The position numbers and the translations under genes were made by a program. From Komagataeibacter melaceti (lineage in GTDB: Bacteria; Pseudomonadota; Alphaproteobacteria; Acetobacterales; Acetobacteraceae), in assembly GCF_003403295.1 (NCBI RefSeq), contig NZ_QUWV01000070.1:24544-88543 (forward strand): a stretch of DNA of 64,000 bases, written 5' to 3'. A model generated the notes under the pieces. The model saw nothing but the letters and a program-made list of their open reading frames with translations, had not been told where the DNA came from and ran no database searches. This document shows, in pieces, positions 19,425 to 28,108 of this stretch (position 1 is its first letter; each line of letters starts with the position of its first letter).

Positions 19425-20180
19425 TCAGTCCGCCTTTACCGTCAGCGTGAATGGCTGTTCCGCCTGCCCGTCGGGGCCGGGTTCGACCTGTAGCAGGTAA
19501 AGGTCATCGTGCAGGACAAGCCATGCCTGCGCATCGCTGTTCTGTACAAGGCGCGGGTCGATCAGGCGCAGGACCGCATTGCCGGGTTTCGCGTCCAGCC
19601 GCGCCGTGACCTTTTCCCCCTTATGCAGCCCGAGGCGATAGACGCAGGTCGCGCCGTGGTGCAGGGTTGCCTGCAACTGGATCTGCGCGCCGGGTTGCAG
19701 GTTCTGCGGCGGATTGCAGAACGGGGGCACGTTCTGCATGTTTTCCAGCATGGTGCGCACATCCCGGGGCTTGGTGATGGGCGTGGGGCCGAAACCATAA
19801 AGTGAGAGATGCCCGGGGTTCAGGATACCCACGGTCATGTTGTGGCCCGTACGGTCCACCAGCAGCCATGCGATGCTGTCCGCCCCCGCATGCTGCCTGT
19901 TGCCGGTCATGAACAGGATGTCGCCTACGGGCTGGAGCGGGCCTGCAACCTGCATGTTCTGCACGAAACTGTCATATTGCGCGCCCAGTTCCTGCTTCAG
20001 CACGATCGACAGCGGCCCCGCGCCAAACAGGTTGGTATCAGCCGCGTAATGCCCGCTGGCGGCGGCAAGCTGGTCGGCCAGTGCGGTATCCGTAGCAGCC
20101 GCCCGCGCGGGCCGGTCCGTTGCTGTGCAGAGTGTGAGCAGGCCAAGAAGGCAGAGGGCGGAGCGGGATATGTTCGGCAC
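19425..20180 (-). CDS. Exported protein of unknown function (C-terminal beta domain)
   Basis: A 251-residue protein. The GTG start at 20180 is preferred because AGGAAAAAGG lies just upstream on the coding strand. The ATG 33 bases further up lies inside the terminator hairpin of the helicase gene. A signal peptide is clear (ISRSALCLLGLLTLCTATDRP). The C-terminal part (about 165-251), with GEKVTARLDAKPGNAVLRLIDP and LLQVEPGPDGQAEQPFTLTV, resembles bacterial pre-peptidase C-terminal beta-sandwiches. No catalytic motif is seen. Function unknown. Confidence 0.6.
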   Translation of the reverse strand: MPNISRSALCLLGLLTLCTATDRPARAAATDTALADQLAAASGHYAADTNLFGAGPLSIVLKQELGAQYDSFVQNMQVAGPLQPVGDILFMTGNRQHAGADSIAWLLVDRTGHNMTVGILNPGHLSLYGFGPTPITKPRDVRTMLENMQNVPPFCNPPQNLQPGAQIQLQATLHHGATCVYRLGLHKGEKVTARLDAKPGNAVLRLIDPRLVQNSDAQAWLVLHDDLYLLQVEPGPDGQAEQPFTLTVKAD

Positions 20181-20205
20181 GGGCAGACCTTTTTCCTGAG
20201 CACAT

Positions 20206-20232
20206 AAAAACATGCCCGGCAGTGCCGGGCAT
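20206..20232 (-). terminator. Terminator of the DEAD-box helicase gene
   Basis: The inverted repeat CATGCCCGGC/GCCGGGCATG (20211-20232) is followed, in the minus direction, by a run of five T (20206-20210). It sits about 40 bases after the helicase stop. Confidence 0.8.
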
Positions 20233-20271
20233 GAATGAAACGCTCAGTTACGGGTCAGGTTGCCGCTCCGC

Positions 20272-22041
20272 TCAGGTGCGGGGCCGCTTGCGCGAGGACG
20301 CAGCCCCACGCGGCGGGCCACCAAACCCGCCGGGACGGCCACCGCCACCACCGGGCTTGCGGGCGAACGGGCGGCCACCACGCGGCGGGCCGCTGCGGCG
20401 GGCGCCACCACCACCAGCGGGGGCGCTGGCGGGTGTGATCTGCACTTCGTCATTCTCGATCGAGGCGATGCACGAACGGAATTTGTCTGTGGAATCCGGC
20501 GTGATCTCGAACAGGGTCTGGGTATCGTTGATGCGGATGGCGCCAATATCGGCCTTGCGCACACCGCCCAGGCGGCAGATCAGCGGGATCAGCCATTTCG
20601 GGTCAGCCTTTTCCTGCCGGCCCACATTCATGGCGAACCATGCACCCGGTTCGGCGCTGGCGTAGCTGTCACGCGTGGGGCGGGGGCCGTCACGCTCGCT
20701 ACGCTCACGCACGGGGCGCGGCGCGTCGGGCGTGATGTGGCGCACGTTTTCCGGCGCGGGCAGGCGGGCGCGGTACATCTGCAGCAGGGCAGCGGCAAGC
20801 TGTTCGCTGGTGCGGCCCTCGACAAGCTGGCCAACCAGTTCCGCATCCGCTTCGGCCACGTCCTCGTTCAGGGCGGGATCGGCCAGCAGGCGCTTGGCGT
20901 CATTGGCGCGGATCTCGGCAGCCGTGGGCACGCCCGACCATGTGGCCGTGATCTTCGCACCCTGCATCAGGCGCTCGGCCCGGCGGCGCTGCGACATGGG
21001 AACCATCAGCACGCACACGCCCTTGCGGCCCGCGCGGCCCGTGCGGCCCGAACGGTGCAGCAGGGTGGCCGGGTCGGTCGGCAGCGTGGCGTGGACAACC
21101 AGCGCCAGTGCCGGGATGTCGATGCCACGGGCCGCCACGTCGGTCGCGACGCACACATTGGCCTGGCCCTTGCGCAGGCTGTCGATGGCGCGGGTGCGCT
21201 CGTTCTGTCCCAGTTCACCCGACAGCGCGACGGAGGAGAATCCACGCTCCACCAGTGCGGCCTGCATGTGGCGCACCATCTCGCGCGTGGCGCAGAACAC
21301 CATGGTGGTCTGGCTGTCGGTATAGCGCAGGACGTTCACCACGGCGGGGATCAGTTCACGGGCATCGGCCACCACGGCGCGGTATTCGATGTCGGCATGC
21401 TGCTTCGCGCCCGACAGGGTGTCGATGCGCACGGCGTCATTCTGGTAGCGCCGGGCCAGCGATGCGATTTCCTTGGCGATCGTGGCGGAAAACAGCAGCG
21501 TGCGCCGGGTCTTGGGCATGGCGTCAAGCAGCTGCTCAAGCTCGTCACGGAAGCCGAGGTCAAGCATCTCGTCCGCTTCGTCCAGCACGACCACGCGCAG
21601 GTCGGACATGTCCAGACGCCCGCGCGACTGGTGGTCGCACAGCCGTCCCGGCGTGCCGACCACGATATGTGCGCCAAGCTGCAGGGCGCGGGCTTCACGC
21701 CGCGCGTCCATGCCGCCGATGCACGATACGATACGCCCGCCAGCCGGGGCATACAGCCATGTCAGTTCACGCGTGACCTGCATGGCGAGTTCACGCGTGG
21801 GGGCGATGATCACGGCCAGCGGCGGACCCGCCGGGCCAAAACGTTCGGCTCCACCCAGCAGGGTGTCGGCCATGGCCAGACCGAAGGCTACGGTCTTGCC
21901 GGAGCCGGTCTGGGCGGAAACGAGCAGGTCGCGGCCTTCGGCTGCGACATCCAGAACAGCTTTCTGGACGGGAGTCGGGGCATCGTACCCACGCTCGTCC
22001 AGCGCGCGTTGCAGGGCGGGGTGGGTTTCGGGAAACGGCAT
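20272..22041 (-). CDS. DEAD-box RNA helicase with DbpA-type RNA-binding domain
   Basis: A 589-residue ATP-dependent RNA helicase. Core motifs appear in order: AQTGSGKT (about 43-50), PTREL, TPGRL, DEAD, SAT, then HRSGRTGRAGR. A DbpA-like RNA-binding domain follows near the C-terminus (GAWFAMNVGRQEKADPKWLI through RINDTQTLFEI), and the last roughly 55 residues are an Arg-Gly rich tail that should bind RNA non-specifically. The start at 22041 (MPFPETHP) is chosen over one 24 codons upstream because it matches the family N-terminus. A role in ribosome assembly or cold adaptation is likely from the family. Confidence 0.92.
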   Translation of the reverse strand: MPFPETHPALQRALDERGYDAPTPVQKAVLDVAAEGRDLLVSAQTGSGKTVAFGLAMADTLLGGAERFGPAGPPLAVIIAPTRELAMQVTRELTWLYAPAGGRIVSCIGGMDARREARALQLGAHIVVGTPGRLCDHQSRGRLDMSDLRVVVLDEADEMLDLGFRDELEQLLDAMPKTRRTLLFSATIAKEIASLARRYQNDAVRIDTLSGAKQHADIEYRAVVADARELIPAVVNVLRYTDSQTTMVFCATREMVRHMQAALVERGFSSVALSGELGQNERTRAIDSLRKGQANVCVATDVAARGIDIPALALVVHATLPTDPATLLHRSGRTGRAGRKGVCVLMVPMSQRRRAERLMQGAKITATWSGVPTAAEIRANDAKRLLADPALNEDVAEADAELVGQLVEGRTSEQLAAALLQMYRARLPAPENVRHITPDAPRPVRERSERDGPRPTRDSYASAEPGAWFAMNVGRQEKADPKWLIPLICRLGGVRKADIGAIRINDTQTLFEITPDSTDKFRSCIASIENDEVQITPASAPAGGGGARRSGPPRGGRPFARKPGGGGGRPGGFGGPPRGAASSRKRPRT

Positions 22042-22206
22042 ATATCGGGCAATCCGGACAGAACATGAAGAACACAGGCGACGCAGGAAGGAAACTGGCC
22101 GCCGGCCGTTCATGCGTCAGGGGAGAAGGCCGGTGCATAAAGAATGATTGCCCCAAAAGCCAGAAATAATAATGCGCGGCCCGTTTTCCCCCTCTGCCCG
22201 CGCCGT

Positions 22207-23193
22207 TCAGGGCACCAGCACGGCCGCGCCCTCGAAGCGCCCGTTGCGCAGGTCATCAAGCGCCCTGTTGGCCTCGCGTAGCGGATAGGTGGTGGTGGTG
22301 GTGCGGATTCCCACACGCGGCGCGATTTCAAGGAAATCAATGCCATCCTGCCGCGTCAGGTTAGCGACCGAGACGATCTGGCGCTCCTCCCATAACAGGT
22401 CATAGGAAAAGGCGGGGATTTCACTCATGTGAATCCCGGCGCAGACCACGCGGCCCGCCTTGTGCACGGCCTTGAGTGCCGCGGGCACCAGTGACCCCAC
22501 GGGGGCGAAGATGATGGCGGCGTCAAGCTGTTCGGGCGGTGCTTCATCCGAGCCACCTGCCCATACGGCCCCCAGCGTGCGGGCGAATTCCTGCGTTTTC
22601 GTATCCCCCGGCCGGGTGAAGGCATAGACCGAGCGGCCCTGCCACATGGCCACCTGTGCGATGATGTGGGCCGCCGCCCCGAAGCCGTACAGCCCGATGC
22701 GCCGCGCATCCGTGCCCGCCATGACCAGCGACCGCCAGCCGATCAGCCCCGCGCACAGAAGCGGCGCCATGGCGACATCATCATCCCCATCGGGCAGGGG
22801 AAAGGTGAAATGCGCGTCCGCCACCGCCAGCGTGGCGTAGCCGCCATCGCGCGTGTAGCCGGTGAACAGCGGGTGGTCGCACAGGTTCTCGTGCTGGGTC
22901 TCGCAGTAATGGCAGCAGCCGCAGGTATGGCCCAGCCACGGTATGCCCACGCGCTGGCCCAGCTTCAGGTCTGTCACGCCGGGGCCGATGGCGTCGATGC
23001 GGCCCACGATCTCGTGCCCCGGTGTCAGCGCATGGCCGGGAAAGGGCAGGTCCGCGTCCACCACGTGCAGGTCCGTGCGGCACACGCCGCAGGCCCCGAC
23101 CTTGACACGGATCTGCCCGTTGCCCGGTTGCGGGTCCGGCAGTTCGGTCCATTGCAGGGGAGTATGGGGGGCAAGCAGTCGCATTGCGTACAT
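22207..23193 (-). CDS. Zinc-dependent alcohol dehydrogenase (MDR family)
   Basis: A 328-residue medium-chain dehydrogenase. Catalytic zinc ligands C38 and H60-E61 are visible in CGVCRTDLH and TPGHEIVG. The structural zinc cysteines follow as CGCCHYC...C (C91, C94, C97, C105). The Rossmann loop is GLYGFGAAAH. It should oxidise primary alcohols or reduce aldehydes with NAD(P) in the cytoplasm, unlike the membrane PQQ alcohol dehydrogenases of acetic acid bacteria. It probably has its own promoter. Substrate range is not readable from sequence. Confidence 0.92.
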   Translation of the reverse strand: MYAMRLLAPHTPLQWTELPDPQPGNGQIRVKVGACGVCRTDLHVVDADLPFPGHALTPGHEIVGRIDAIGPGVTDLKLGQRVGIPWLGHTCGCCHYCETQHENLCDHPLFTGYTRDGGYATLAVADAHFTFPLPDGDDDVAMAPLLCAGLIGWRSLVMAGTDARRIGLYGFGAAAHIIAQVAMWQGRSVYAFTRPGDTKTQEFARTLGAVWAGGSDEAPPEQLDAAIIFAPVGSLVPAALKAVHKAGRVVCAGIHMSEIPAFSYDLLWEERQIVSVANLTRQDGIDFLEIAPRVGIRTTTTTYPLREANRALDDLRNGRFEGAAVLVP

Positions 23194-23299
23194 GGTCCGG
23201 TCCTTGGGCTATCGGTGCGGCCTGTCGGTCGCCAGTGCAGTTGCGGCCATGGATACCATGCCTGCGCGCCCATGCGGCATGACATGCATCATCTTGTTA

Positions 23300-24454
23300 T
23301 CACAACGCGGTGCGGTAGGGGGTCAGGGCGTCGAGCGCGGGTAGCTCGGCCTCGATCGCCGCGCGTTCGCGTCCCAGGAAATCACCCACCGCCGCCCGCA
23401 GGCCGGGATGGGCAATCCAGTGCGCGGAATGGGTCAGGCAGGGGCGGTAGCCGCGCTGGAGCTTGTGTTCGCCCTGTGCTCCGGCCTCCACCCGTTTCAG
23501 CCCGTGGGCGATGGCGAAGTCGATGGCCTGATAATAGCACAGCTCAAAATGCAGGAACGGCCAGTCACCTTCCAGCCGCCCCCAGTTGCGCCCGTACAGC
23601 GTATCGCGCCCCATGAGGTTGAGCGCACCGGCCACGGGGGTGTCGCCCTGCCGTGCAATCATGAGCACCACCCGGTCCCCCAGCCGTTCCGATAGCAGGC
23701 GGAAGAAGGTGGGCTGGAGATAGGCCCGGCCCCATTTGCGGTCCACGGTGGAAAGGTAGAACCCGTAGAAGTCACGCCACAGGGCGGGGGTGATCTCCGT
23801 GCCGCGATAGGTATGGAAGGTCAGCCCGCAGGCATGGGCGTCGCGCCGTTCGCGGCGGATGGCCTTGCGCTTGCGCGAGGCGAGGGACTCGAGAAAATCG
23901 TCAAAGCTGGCATAACCCTCGTTATCCCAGTGGTACTGCACGCCCAGCCGCTGCAGCCACCCGTTACGGCCCAGCAGGTCATATTCATGGCCGGTGCAGA
24001 ACGTGACATGGACGGAGGACAGGCCCAGTTCCTCACAGGCCTGCCGCAATGCGCGCGCGGCCATCTGGCGCAGGGCATCGGCATCGGGGGCATCCGCATG
24101 GACCAGCAGGCGCGGCCCCGGCACGGGGGAAAAGGGAACGGCCACCTGTAATTTGGGATAATATTCGCCACCCGCGCGGGCAAAAACCTGCGCCCATTGC
24201 TGGTCGAATACATATTCACCAAAGGAATGGCTCTTGGCGTAGAAGGGGGCCACCGCCAGCAGGCGGCCCGTGCCATCGCGCATGGCCAGGTGCTGGGGCA
24301 TCCAGCCCGCATCGGGGCTGGCGGAACCGCTATCCTCCAGCGCCGAGAGGAAGGCGTGGCTGACGAAGGGATTGTCATTGCCCGCGCAGGCATCCCATTC
24401 CCCCGCCGGGATTTCGGCTATGGCGGGGTGCAGGGTCATGGTGGGGCCGGTCAT
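23300..24454 (-). CDS. FemAB-like / GNAT-fold protein (DUF482, COG3146)
   Basis: A 384-residue protein with the recognisable family opening (AGNDNPFVSHAFLSALEDSGSA, then W-PQHLA) and the SRKRKAIRRERRDA and AGALNLMGRDTLYGRNWG segments of COG3146. These proteins have two acetyltransferase-like folds related to the FemABX aminoacyltransferases that modify peptidoglycan. The true substrate of this branch is not established. No signal peptide or membrane segment. RidA lies 77 bases upstream on the same strand, so the two may share a transcript. Confidence 0.8.
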   Translation of the reverse strand: MTGPTMTLHPAIAEIPAGEWDACAGNDNPFVSHAFLSALEDSGSASPDAGWMPQHLAMRDGTGRLLAVAPFYAKSHSFGEYVFDQQWAQVFARAGGEYYPKLQVAVPFSPVPGPRLLVHADAPDADALRQMAARALRQACEELGLSSVHVTFCTGHEYDLLGRNGWLQRLGVQYHWDNEGYASFDDFLESLASRKRKAIRRERRDAHACGLTFHTYRGTEITPALWRDFYGFYLSTVDRKWGRAYLQPTFFRLLSERLGDRVVLMIARQGDTPVAGALNLMGRDTLYGRNWGRLEGDWPFLHFELCYYQAIDFAIAHGLKRVEAGAQGEHKLQRGYRPCLTHSAHWIAHPGLRAAVGDFLGRERAAIEAELPALDALTPYRTAL

Positions 24455-24531
24455 GACCGGCGCACCGGTGGGCGGGCCGTGTGGGGCGGTTGGGTCATGA
24501 CGGGCTCCCTTGTGTCAGTGTGGCCGGGGCA

Positions 24532-25008
24532 TCAGCCGATTTCGAACAGGCCTTCCACTTCCACCGCCGAATCAAGCGGGAGCGAGGGCACGCCCACGGT
24601 GGAGCGGGCGTGGCGGCCCGCATCCCCGAACACCGCGACCGCCAGGTCAGACGCCCCGTTCATGACGGTGGCATGCTGCGTGAAGTCCGGCGTGCAGGCA
24701 ATGAATCCGCCCAGCCGCACCACGCGCCGCACGCGCGACAGGTCGCCCACGGCGGCCTTTACCTGCGCGATCACGTTGATCATGCTGTAGCGCGCGGCCT
24801 CGACCGCCAGTTCCACCGCAACGGTGCCGCCCAGCTTGCCTGTGGTCAGCAGCTTGCCATCAACCAGCGGCAACTGCCCCGATACCGTCAGCATGGACCC
24901 GCTGAGCACGGCCGTCACGTAATTCGCAACGGGCGTGGCAGGCGTGGGCAGCACGATGCCAAGCTGCTTGAGGCGCTGTTCAGGGGTTTTGTCAGGCATC
25001 ACGGTCAT
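24532..25008 (-). CDS. RidA family protein (YjgF/YER057c), long form
   Basis: A 158-residue member of the Rid family, which removes reactive enamine/imine intermediates released by PLP enzymes. The core shows SGQLPLVDGKLLTTGKLGG and the C-terminal GRHARSTVGVPSLPLDSAVEVEGLFEIG, where the Arg that binds the substrate carboxylate in active RidA is kept (ARSTVGV). It is longer than canonical RidA (about 130) by an N-terminal KTPEQRLKQLGIVLPTPATP segment typical of the YjgF-like long subfamily. A second RidA-type gene lies at 59932-60282. Confidence 0.85.
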   Translation of the reverse strand: MTVMPDKTPEQRLKQLGIVLPTPATPVANYVTAVLSGSMLTVSGQLPLVDGKLLTTGKLGGTVAVELAVEAARYSMINVIAQVKAAVGDLSRVRRVVRLGGFIACTPDFTQHATVMNGASDLAVAVFGDAGRHARSTVGVPSLPLDSAVEVEGLFEIG

Positions 25009-25041
25009 CCTTGTATCTGGGGCGGTCGGGTGGGGCCGGTT

Positions 25042-26625
25042 TCAGCCGACCAGTCGCAGCCCGCGCCGCCGGGGGGGCGTATCATCACCATCGTCATGGC
25101 CGGACTCGGGCAGGTCAAGTGGCAGCATGGGGGCCGGTGTGTCCGCCATCATGTCTTCATGCGGGGCGTCGGGCAGCCTGCGGCCCAGATAGGCATCAGA
25201 CAGCGCCCGGAATGCGTAGTCCAGCATGGATGTCGCGTAGGATGCAACAGGATCGCCCTCCACCGTGCCGGCGGGGCCGAAATGGCTGTAGGCGAAGGCC
25301 TCGACATAGCTTTCCAGCGGCGCACCATACTGCAGCCCGATGCTGACCGCCTGGCCCAGCGTGTCCATGAGGCCACGGACCATCGGGCTTTCGCGCGTAG
25401 GCGTCAGGCTGACCTCGCCCAGCGACCCGTCGGCATATTCCCCCGTGCGCAGGAACAGGCGGTGGCCGCCCACGCTGGCCTTCTGGGTAAAGCCGCCATG
25501 GCGGGGCGGCAGGTGGCGGCGCACGCCGCGTTCCAGCCCCGAGCGTGTGGCCAGCGTGTCACGCGTGGCGTCGGGGCGCGGGGGCATGCGGTCGGCAAAA
25601 CCACCCAGCGCGCGGTGCATGGCCTGATGGGCCATGGCGCCGGGCAGCGGCAGAACGGTTTCACCCGCCAGCGTGGCCGCGAACGCCGCTTCCAGCGTCA
25701 GGCCGCGCGCGGCAAGGCGCGCCAGCGTGCTCGTGGCCAGCCGCCCGTCCATGCGCAGCGGCGAAAAGACGGGGGCGAGGCCGCAGGACTCCACGCCCAG
25801 CAGTGCATCTATGGGGCCGGGGGCGGAAAAACCGGTTTCCACCCGGGCGGCGGGCTGGTCGGTGGCGATGGCGGCTTCCTGCCATACGGCGCGGGCGACC
25901 TCGCTTATGCCGGGAACAACGCTGCGCACGGGGGGCAGGGGCATGGCGTCCGCGCCCTCGCCGGAATGGGCGACAAGGGTGGCCAGCGCCACGATGCTGC
26001 ACGCCGCGTCGCGCCCGGCCTCGCTGTCATAATCCAGACCCATGCCCGCAAGGCAGGCATCAAGGTTGGTGAGCTGGAGGGTGCCGGCGGTGGGCGGGCG
26101 CTCGTGGCCTTCTTCCACCACGGGGCGCAGGTGCGCGCGGGTCGGGCCGTGGGGGTCGGGCAGCGGCAGTTCACCGTTGCGCATATGGGCTTTCTGCCGC
26201 GAAACCGCGCGCAGCACCCGGGCGAGCAGCCGTAGCGCCACCACGAAGTCCTGCGCCATGAACCCATTATCCGCCTCGACAAAGGCGGCGAGGTTGACCA
26301 CGAAGGCGGGCCTGCGGTCATGGTGGCCATGCCACAGGCTTTCCGCCGGGGCGGCCTGGCGCATGAGCAGCAGGCACGACAGCGTGCGGGCGACCGGGCG
26401 GATGACGGGGCCGGAGATTTCTCCCATGCACAGGTCATCTATCCATCGCGCCGCCTCGGTCGGCAGGCTGGCGGGGCCGTGGCCGGGGGCCAGCCGGGCC
26501 AGGGCCTCGGCTGCCGTGTCATCCCAGTCCGCGGGCAGGGTAACGGAACGTGGTGCGGCGTCGGGGTCGGCTGCGGCCTCGACGGTGCGCATGCGCACGC
26601 CGTTCCAGTGGCTTCGTGCTGTCAT
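25042..26625 (-). CDS. TSCPD-domain protein resembling the C-terminus of class II ribonucleotide reductase
   Basis: A 527-residue protein. The C-terminal part (about 365-475) reads like the tail of alphaproteobacterial NrdJ: KASVGGHRLFLRTGEYADG, SLGEVSLTPTRESPMVRGL, then the SIGLQYGAPLESYVEAFAYSHFGPAG motif and LDYAFRALSDAYLGR. The radical-generating B12 domain and active-site cysteines of a full reductase are missing. The N-terminal half (RPVARTLSCLLLMRQAA..., HHDRRPAFVVNLAAFVEADNGF) is not recognised. Not a complete enzyme; a regulatory or partner role is possible. The start at 26625 avoids 54 proline/arginine-rich codons upstream. Confidence 0.7.
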   Translation of the reverse strand: MTARSHWNGVRMRTVEAAADPDAAPRSVTLPADWDDTAAEALARLAPGHGPASLPTEAARWIDDLCMGEISGPVIRPVARTLSCLLLMRQAAPAESLWHGHHDRRPAFVVNLAAFVEADNGFMAQDFVVALRLLARVLRAVSRQKAHMRNGELPLPDPHGPTRAHLRPVVEEGHERPPTAGTLQLTNLDACLAGMGLDYDSEAGRDAACSIVALATLVAHSGEGADAMPLPPVRSVVPGISEVARAVWQEAAIATDQPAARVETGFSAPGPIDALLGVESCGLAPVFSPLRMDGRLATSTLARLAARGLTLEAAFAATLAGETVLPLPGAMAHQAMHRALGGFADRMPPRPDATRDTLATRSGLERGVRRHLPPRHGGFTQKASVGGHRLFLRTGEYADGSLGEVSLTPTRESPMVRGLMDTLGQAVSIGLQYGAPLESYVEAFAYSHFGPAGTVEGDPVASYATSMLDYAFRALSDAYLGRRLPDAPHEDMMADTPAPMLPLDLPESGHDDGDDTPPRRRGLRLVG

Positions 26626-26920
26626 GCCCACTGTTCTACCGGCAGCCGCACGCGCGGCGGAACCCGTTCGGGCCGGAGTCGCAACTATACATTCCACTGG
26701 ATACCGTGGATATGGGGGATAACTGGAAAGTCGTGCCGGACAGCCCGCTTTCCGGCGGTCCGGCGCGGTTTTTTCCGCCACCGGCACGGCTCACGCGCGG
26801 GAATCACTCTATTTCCCCGGACGGAAATGCACACCCGTGCAATCTGATCCCGCAGATGTGACAGAGCCATGTGCATAATGCGCGTGGACCACGCGGGGGC
26901 GCGCGGATTAGGCTGCGCGC

Positions 26921-27289
26921 ATGGCAAATCTAGGCACCCGTATCTACACCCGATTCAAGGGGCGGCTGGTTGGCAAGGATGCCGATGGCCGCTGCTATTA
27001 TGAGGCCCGTACCCTCAACCGCACCGGCGGCGGGGAAAAGCGGCATGAACGCTGGGTCATCTACCACAAGGGCGAGGACGCATCCGCCGTGCCGCCCGAA
27101 TGGTGGGGCTGGCTGCACCATATGGACGCCGAACCCCTGCCCGAGAGCGCGCGCCAGCCATGGCAGCAGCCCTGGCAGCCCAACCGGACCGGCACGCCGG
27201 AGGCCTATCACCCCCCCGGCAGTGACACGCAGGGCGGCCAGCGGGCTTCTACCACCAGCGATTATGAGGCATGGTACCCCGAGGGATGA
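26921..27289 (+). CDS. NDUFA12-family subunit of respiratory complex I
   Basis: A 122-residue member of the NDUFA12 (B17.2) family, an accessory subunit of NADH:ubiquinone oxidoreductase shared by alphaproteobacteria and mitochondria. The family pattern is clear: GTRIYTRFKGRLVGKDADGRCYYEAR, then ERWVIYHKGEDASAVPPEWWGWLHHMDAEPLP. The C-terminus is low in structure and ends YEAWYPEG. The core nuo genes are not in the window. Next to DUF2155 and mlaD, a linkage I recall from other alphaproteobacteria. Confidence 0.92.
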   Translation: MANLGTRIYTRFKGRLVGKDADGRCYYEARTLNRTGGGEKRHERWVIYHKGEDASAVPPEWWGWLHHMDAEPLPESARQPWQQPWQPNRTGTPEAYHPPGSDTQGGQRASTTSDYEAWYPEG

Positions 27290-27347
27290 AGTCCCCGGCG
27301 TAACCTGTTAGGGTCGCGCCATTGCAGATTGGGGAAGCTTAGCCATC

Positions 27348-27881
27348 ATGGTTGCTGCTGTTTCAGGGCGCGCGGGCCGTCAGCCGGGCGAACTTTTCGC
27401 CGGTTTCGCGGTGCTGGCGGTACTCGCGGGGTTGCTGGCCTACGCTGTGGTGGACAAGGGACGCCCCCATGAATCGGGCTACCGGCTGAACGCGGGCTTT
27501 GCGCATATCGACGGCCTGTCCGTAGGGTCGGACGTGCGGCTGGCGGGCATTACCGTGGGGCAGGTGGTGGAGGAACGGGTTGACCCGAAAACCTACGCGG
27601 CACAGGTCACCTTTACGGTGCGGCCGGACATAAAGCTGCCTGATGATACGGCGGCCATCATCACCAGCGACAGCCTGCTTGGGGGCAAATACATCGCCCT
27701 TTCACCGGGGGGGGATGACAGGATGCTGGCCCCCGGCGGCACGATCGGCCAGACGCAGGGCGCGATCAGCCTGGAACAGCTTCTGAGCAAGTTCATCTTC
27801 TCCGTAACCGATACATTGACCGCGAACCGGCAGAACAAGGCCGCGCAGCCGCCCGCGCCTGCCGCACCGGATGCGCCATGA
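27348..27881 (+). CDS. mlaD: MlaD-type MCE protein, phospholipid transport substrate-binding subunit
   Basis: A 177-residue protein with one N-terminal membrane anchor (about 15-35, FAGFAVLAVLAGLLAYAVV) and an MCE domain (GFAHIDGLSVGSDVRLAGITVGQV, about 50-70; SLLGGKYIALSPGG, about 110-123). It belongs to the hexameric ring of the Mla system that moves phospholipids between inner and outer membranes. The ATPase, permease and other mla genes are absent from the window. The stop overlaps the next small gene (ATGA). Confidence 0.88.
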   Translation: MVAAVSGRAGRQPGELFAGFAVLAVLAGLLAYAVVDKGRPHESGYRLNAGFAHIDGLSVGSDVRLAGITVGQVVEERVDPKTYAAQVTFTVRPDIKLPDDTAAIITSDSLLGGKYIALSPGGDDRMLAPGGTIGQTQGAISLEQLLSKFIFSVTDTLTANRQNKAAQPPAPAAPDAP

Positions 27882-28108
27882 CCTCCGCCATGCCCGATGA
27901 CGCCGCCATGCCCGCCATATGGCCCCAGTCCGATGGCACGCCCGTATCCTGCCGTGACAAACTGCTGGTATTGCAGGAAAACCATGCCGAATTGCAGGGG
28001 ATCATGCGTGATGCGTTCGAGGATGCGATCCTGATGGGCGTGGATGAGGCCGCGATGCGCCAGATCCTGCATGATATGGTCAACAGCCTGCGGAGCCCGA
28101 AGGCATGA
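27878..28108 (+). CDS. Small soluble protein of unknown function between mlaD and DUF2155
   Basis: A 76-residue protein. It starts within the stop codon of mlaD and its own stop overlaps the start of the DUF2155 gene, so all three are translationally coupled. The C-terminal half is helical (CRDKLLVLQENHAELQGIMRD, about 26-46, then AAMRQILHDMVNSL). No signal peptide. No family is recognised. Being squeezed between two envelope genes with tight coupling suggests an accessory role. Confidence 0.7.
   Translation: MTSAMPDDAAMPAIWPQSDGTPVSCRDKLLVLQENHAELQGIMRDAFEDAILMGVDEAAMRQILHDMVNSLRSPKA

Noticed and set aside
20180..20213. Upstream ATG for the exported protein at 19425-20180
   Set aside because: It lies inside the terminator stem of the helicase gene, and the GTG at 20180 has the better ribosome-binding site.
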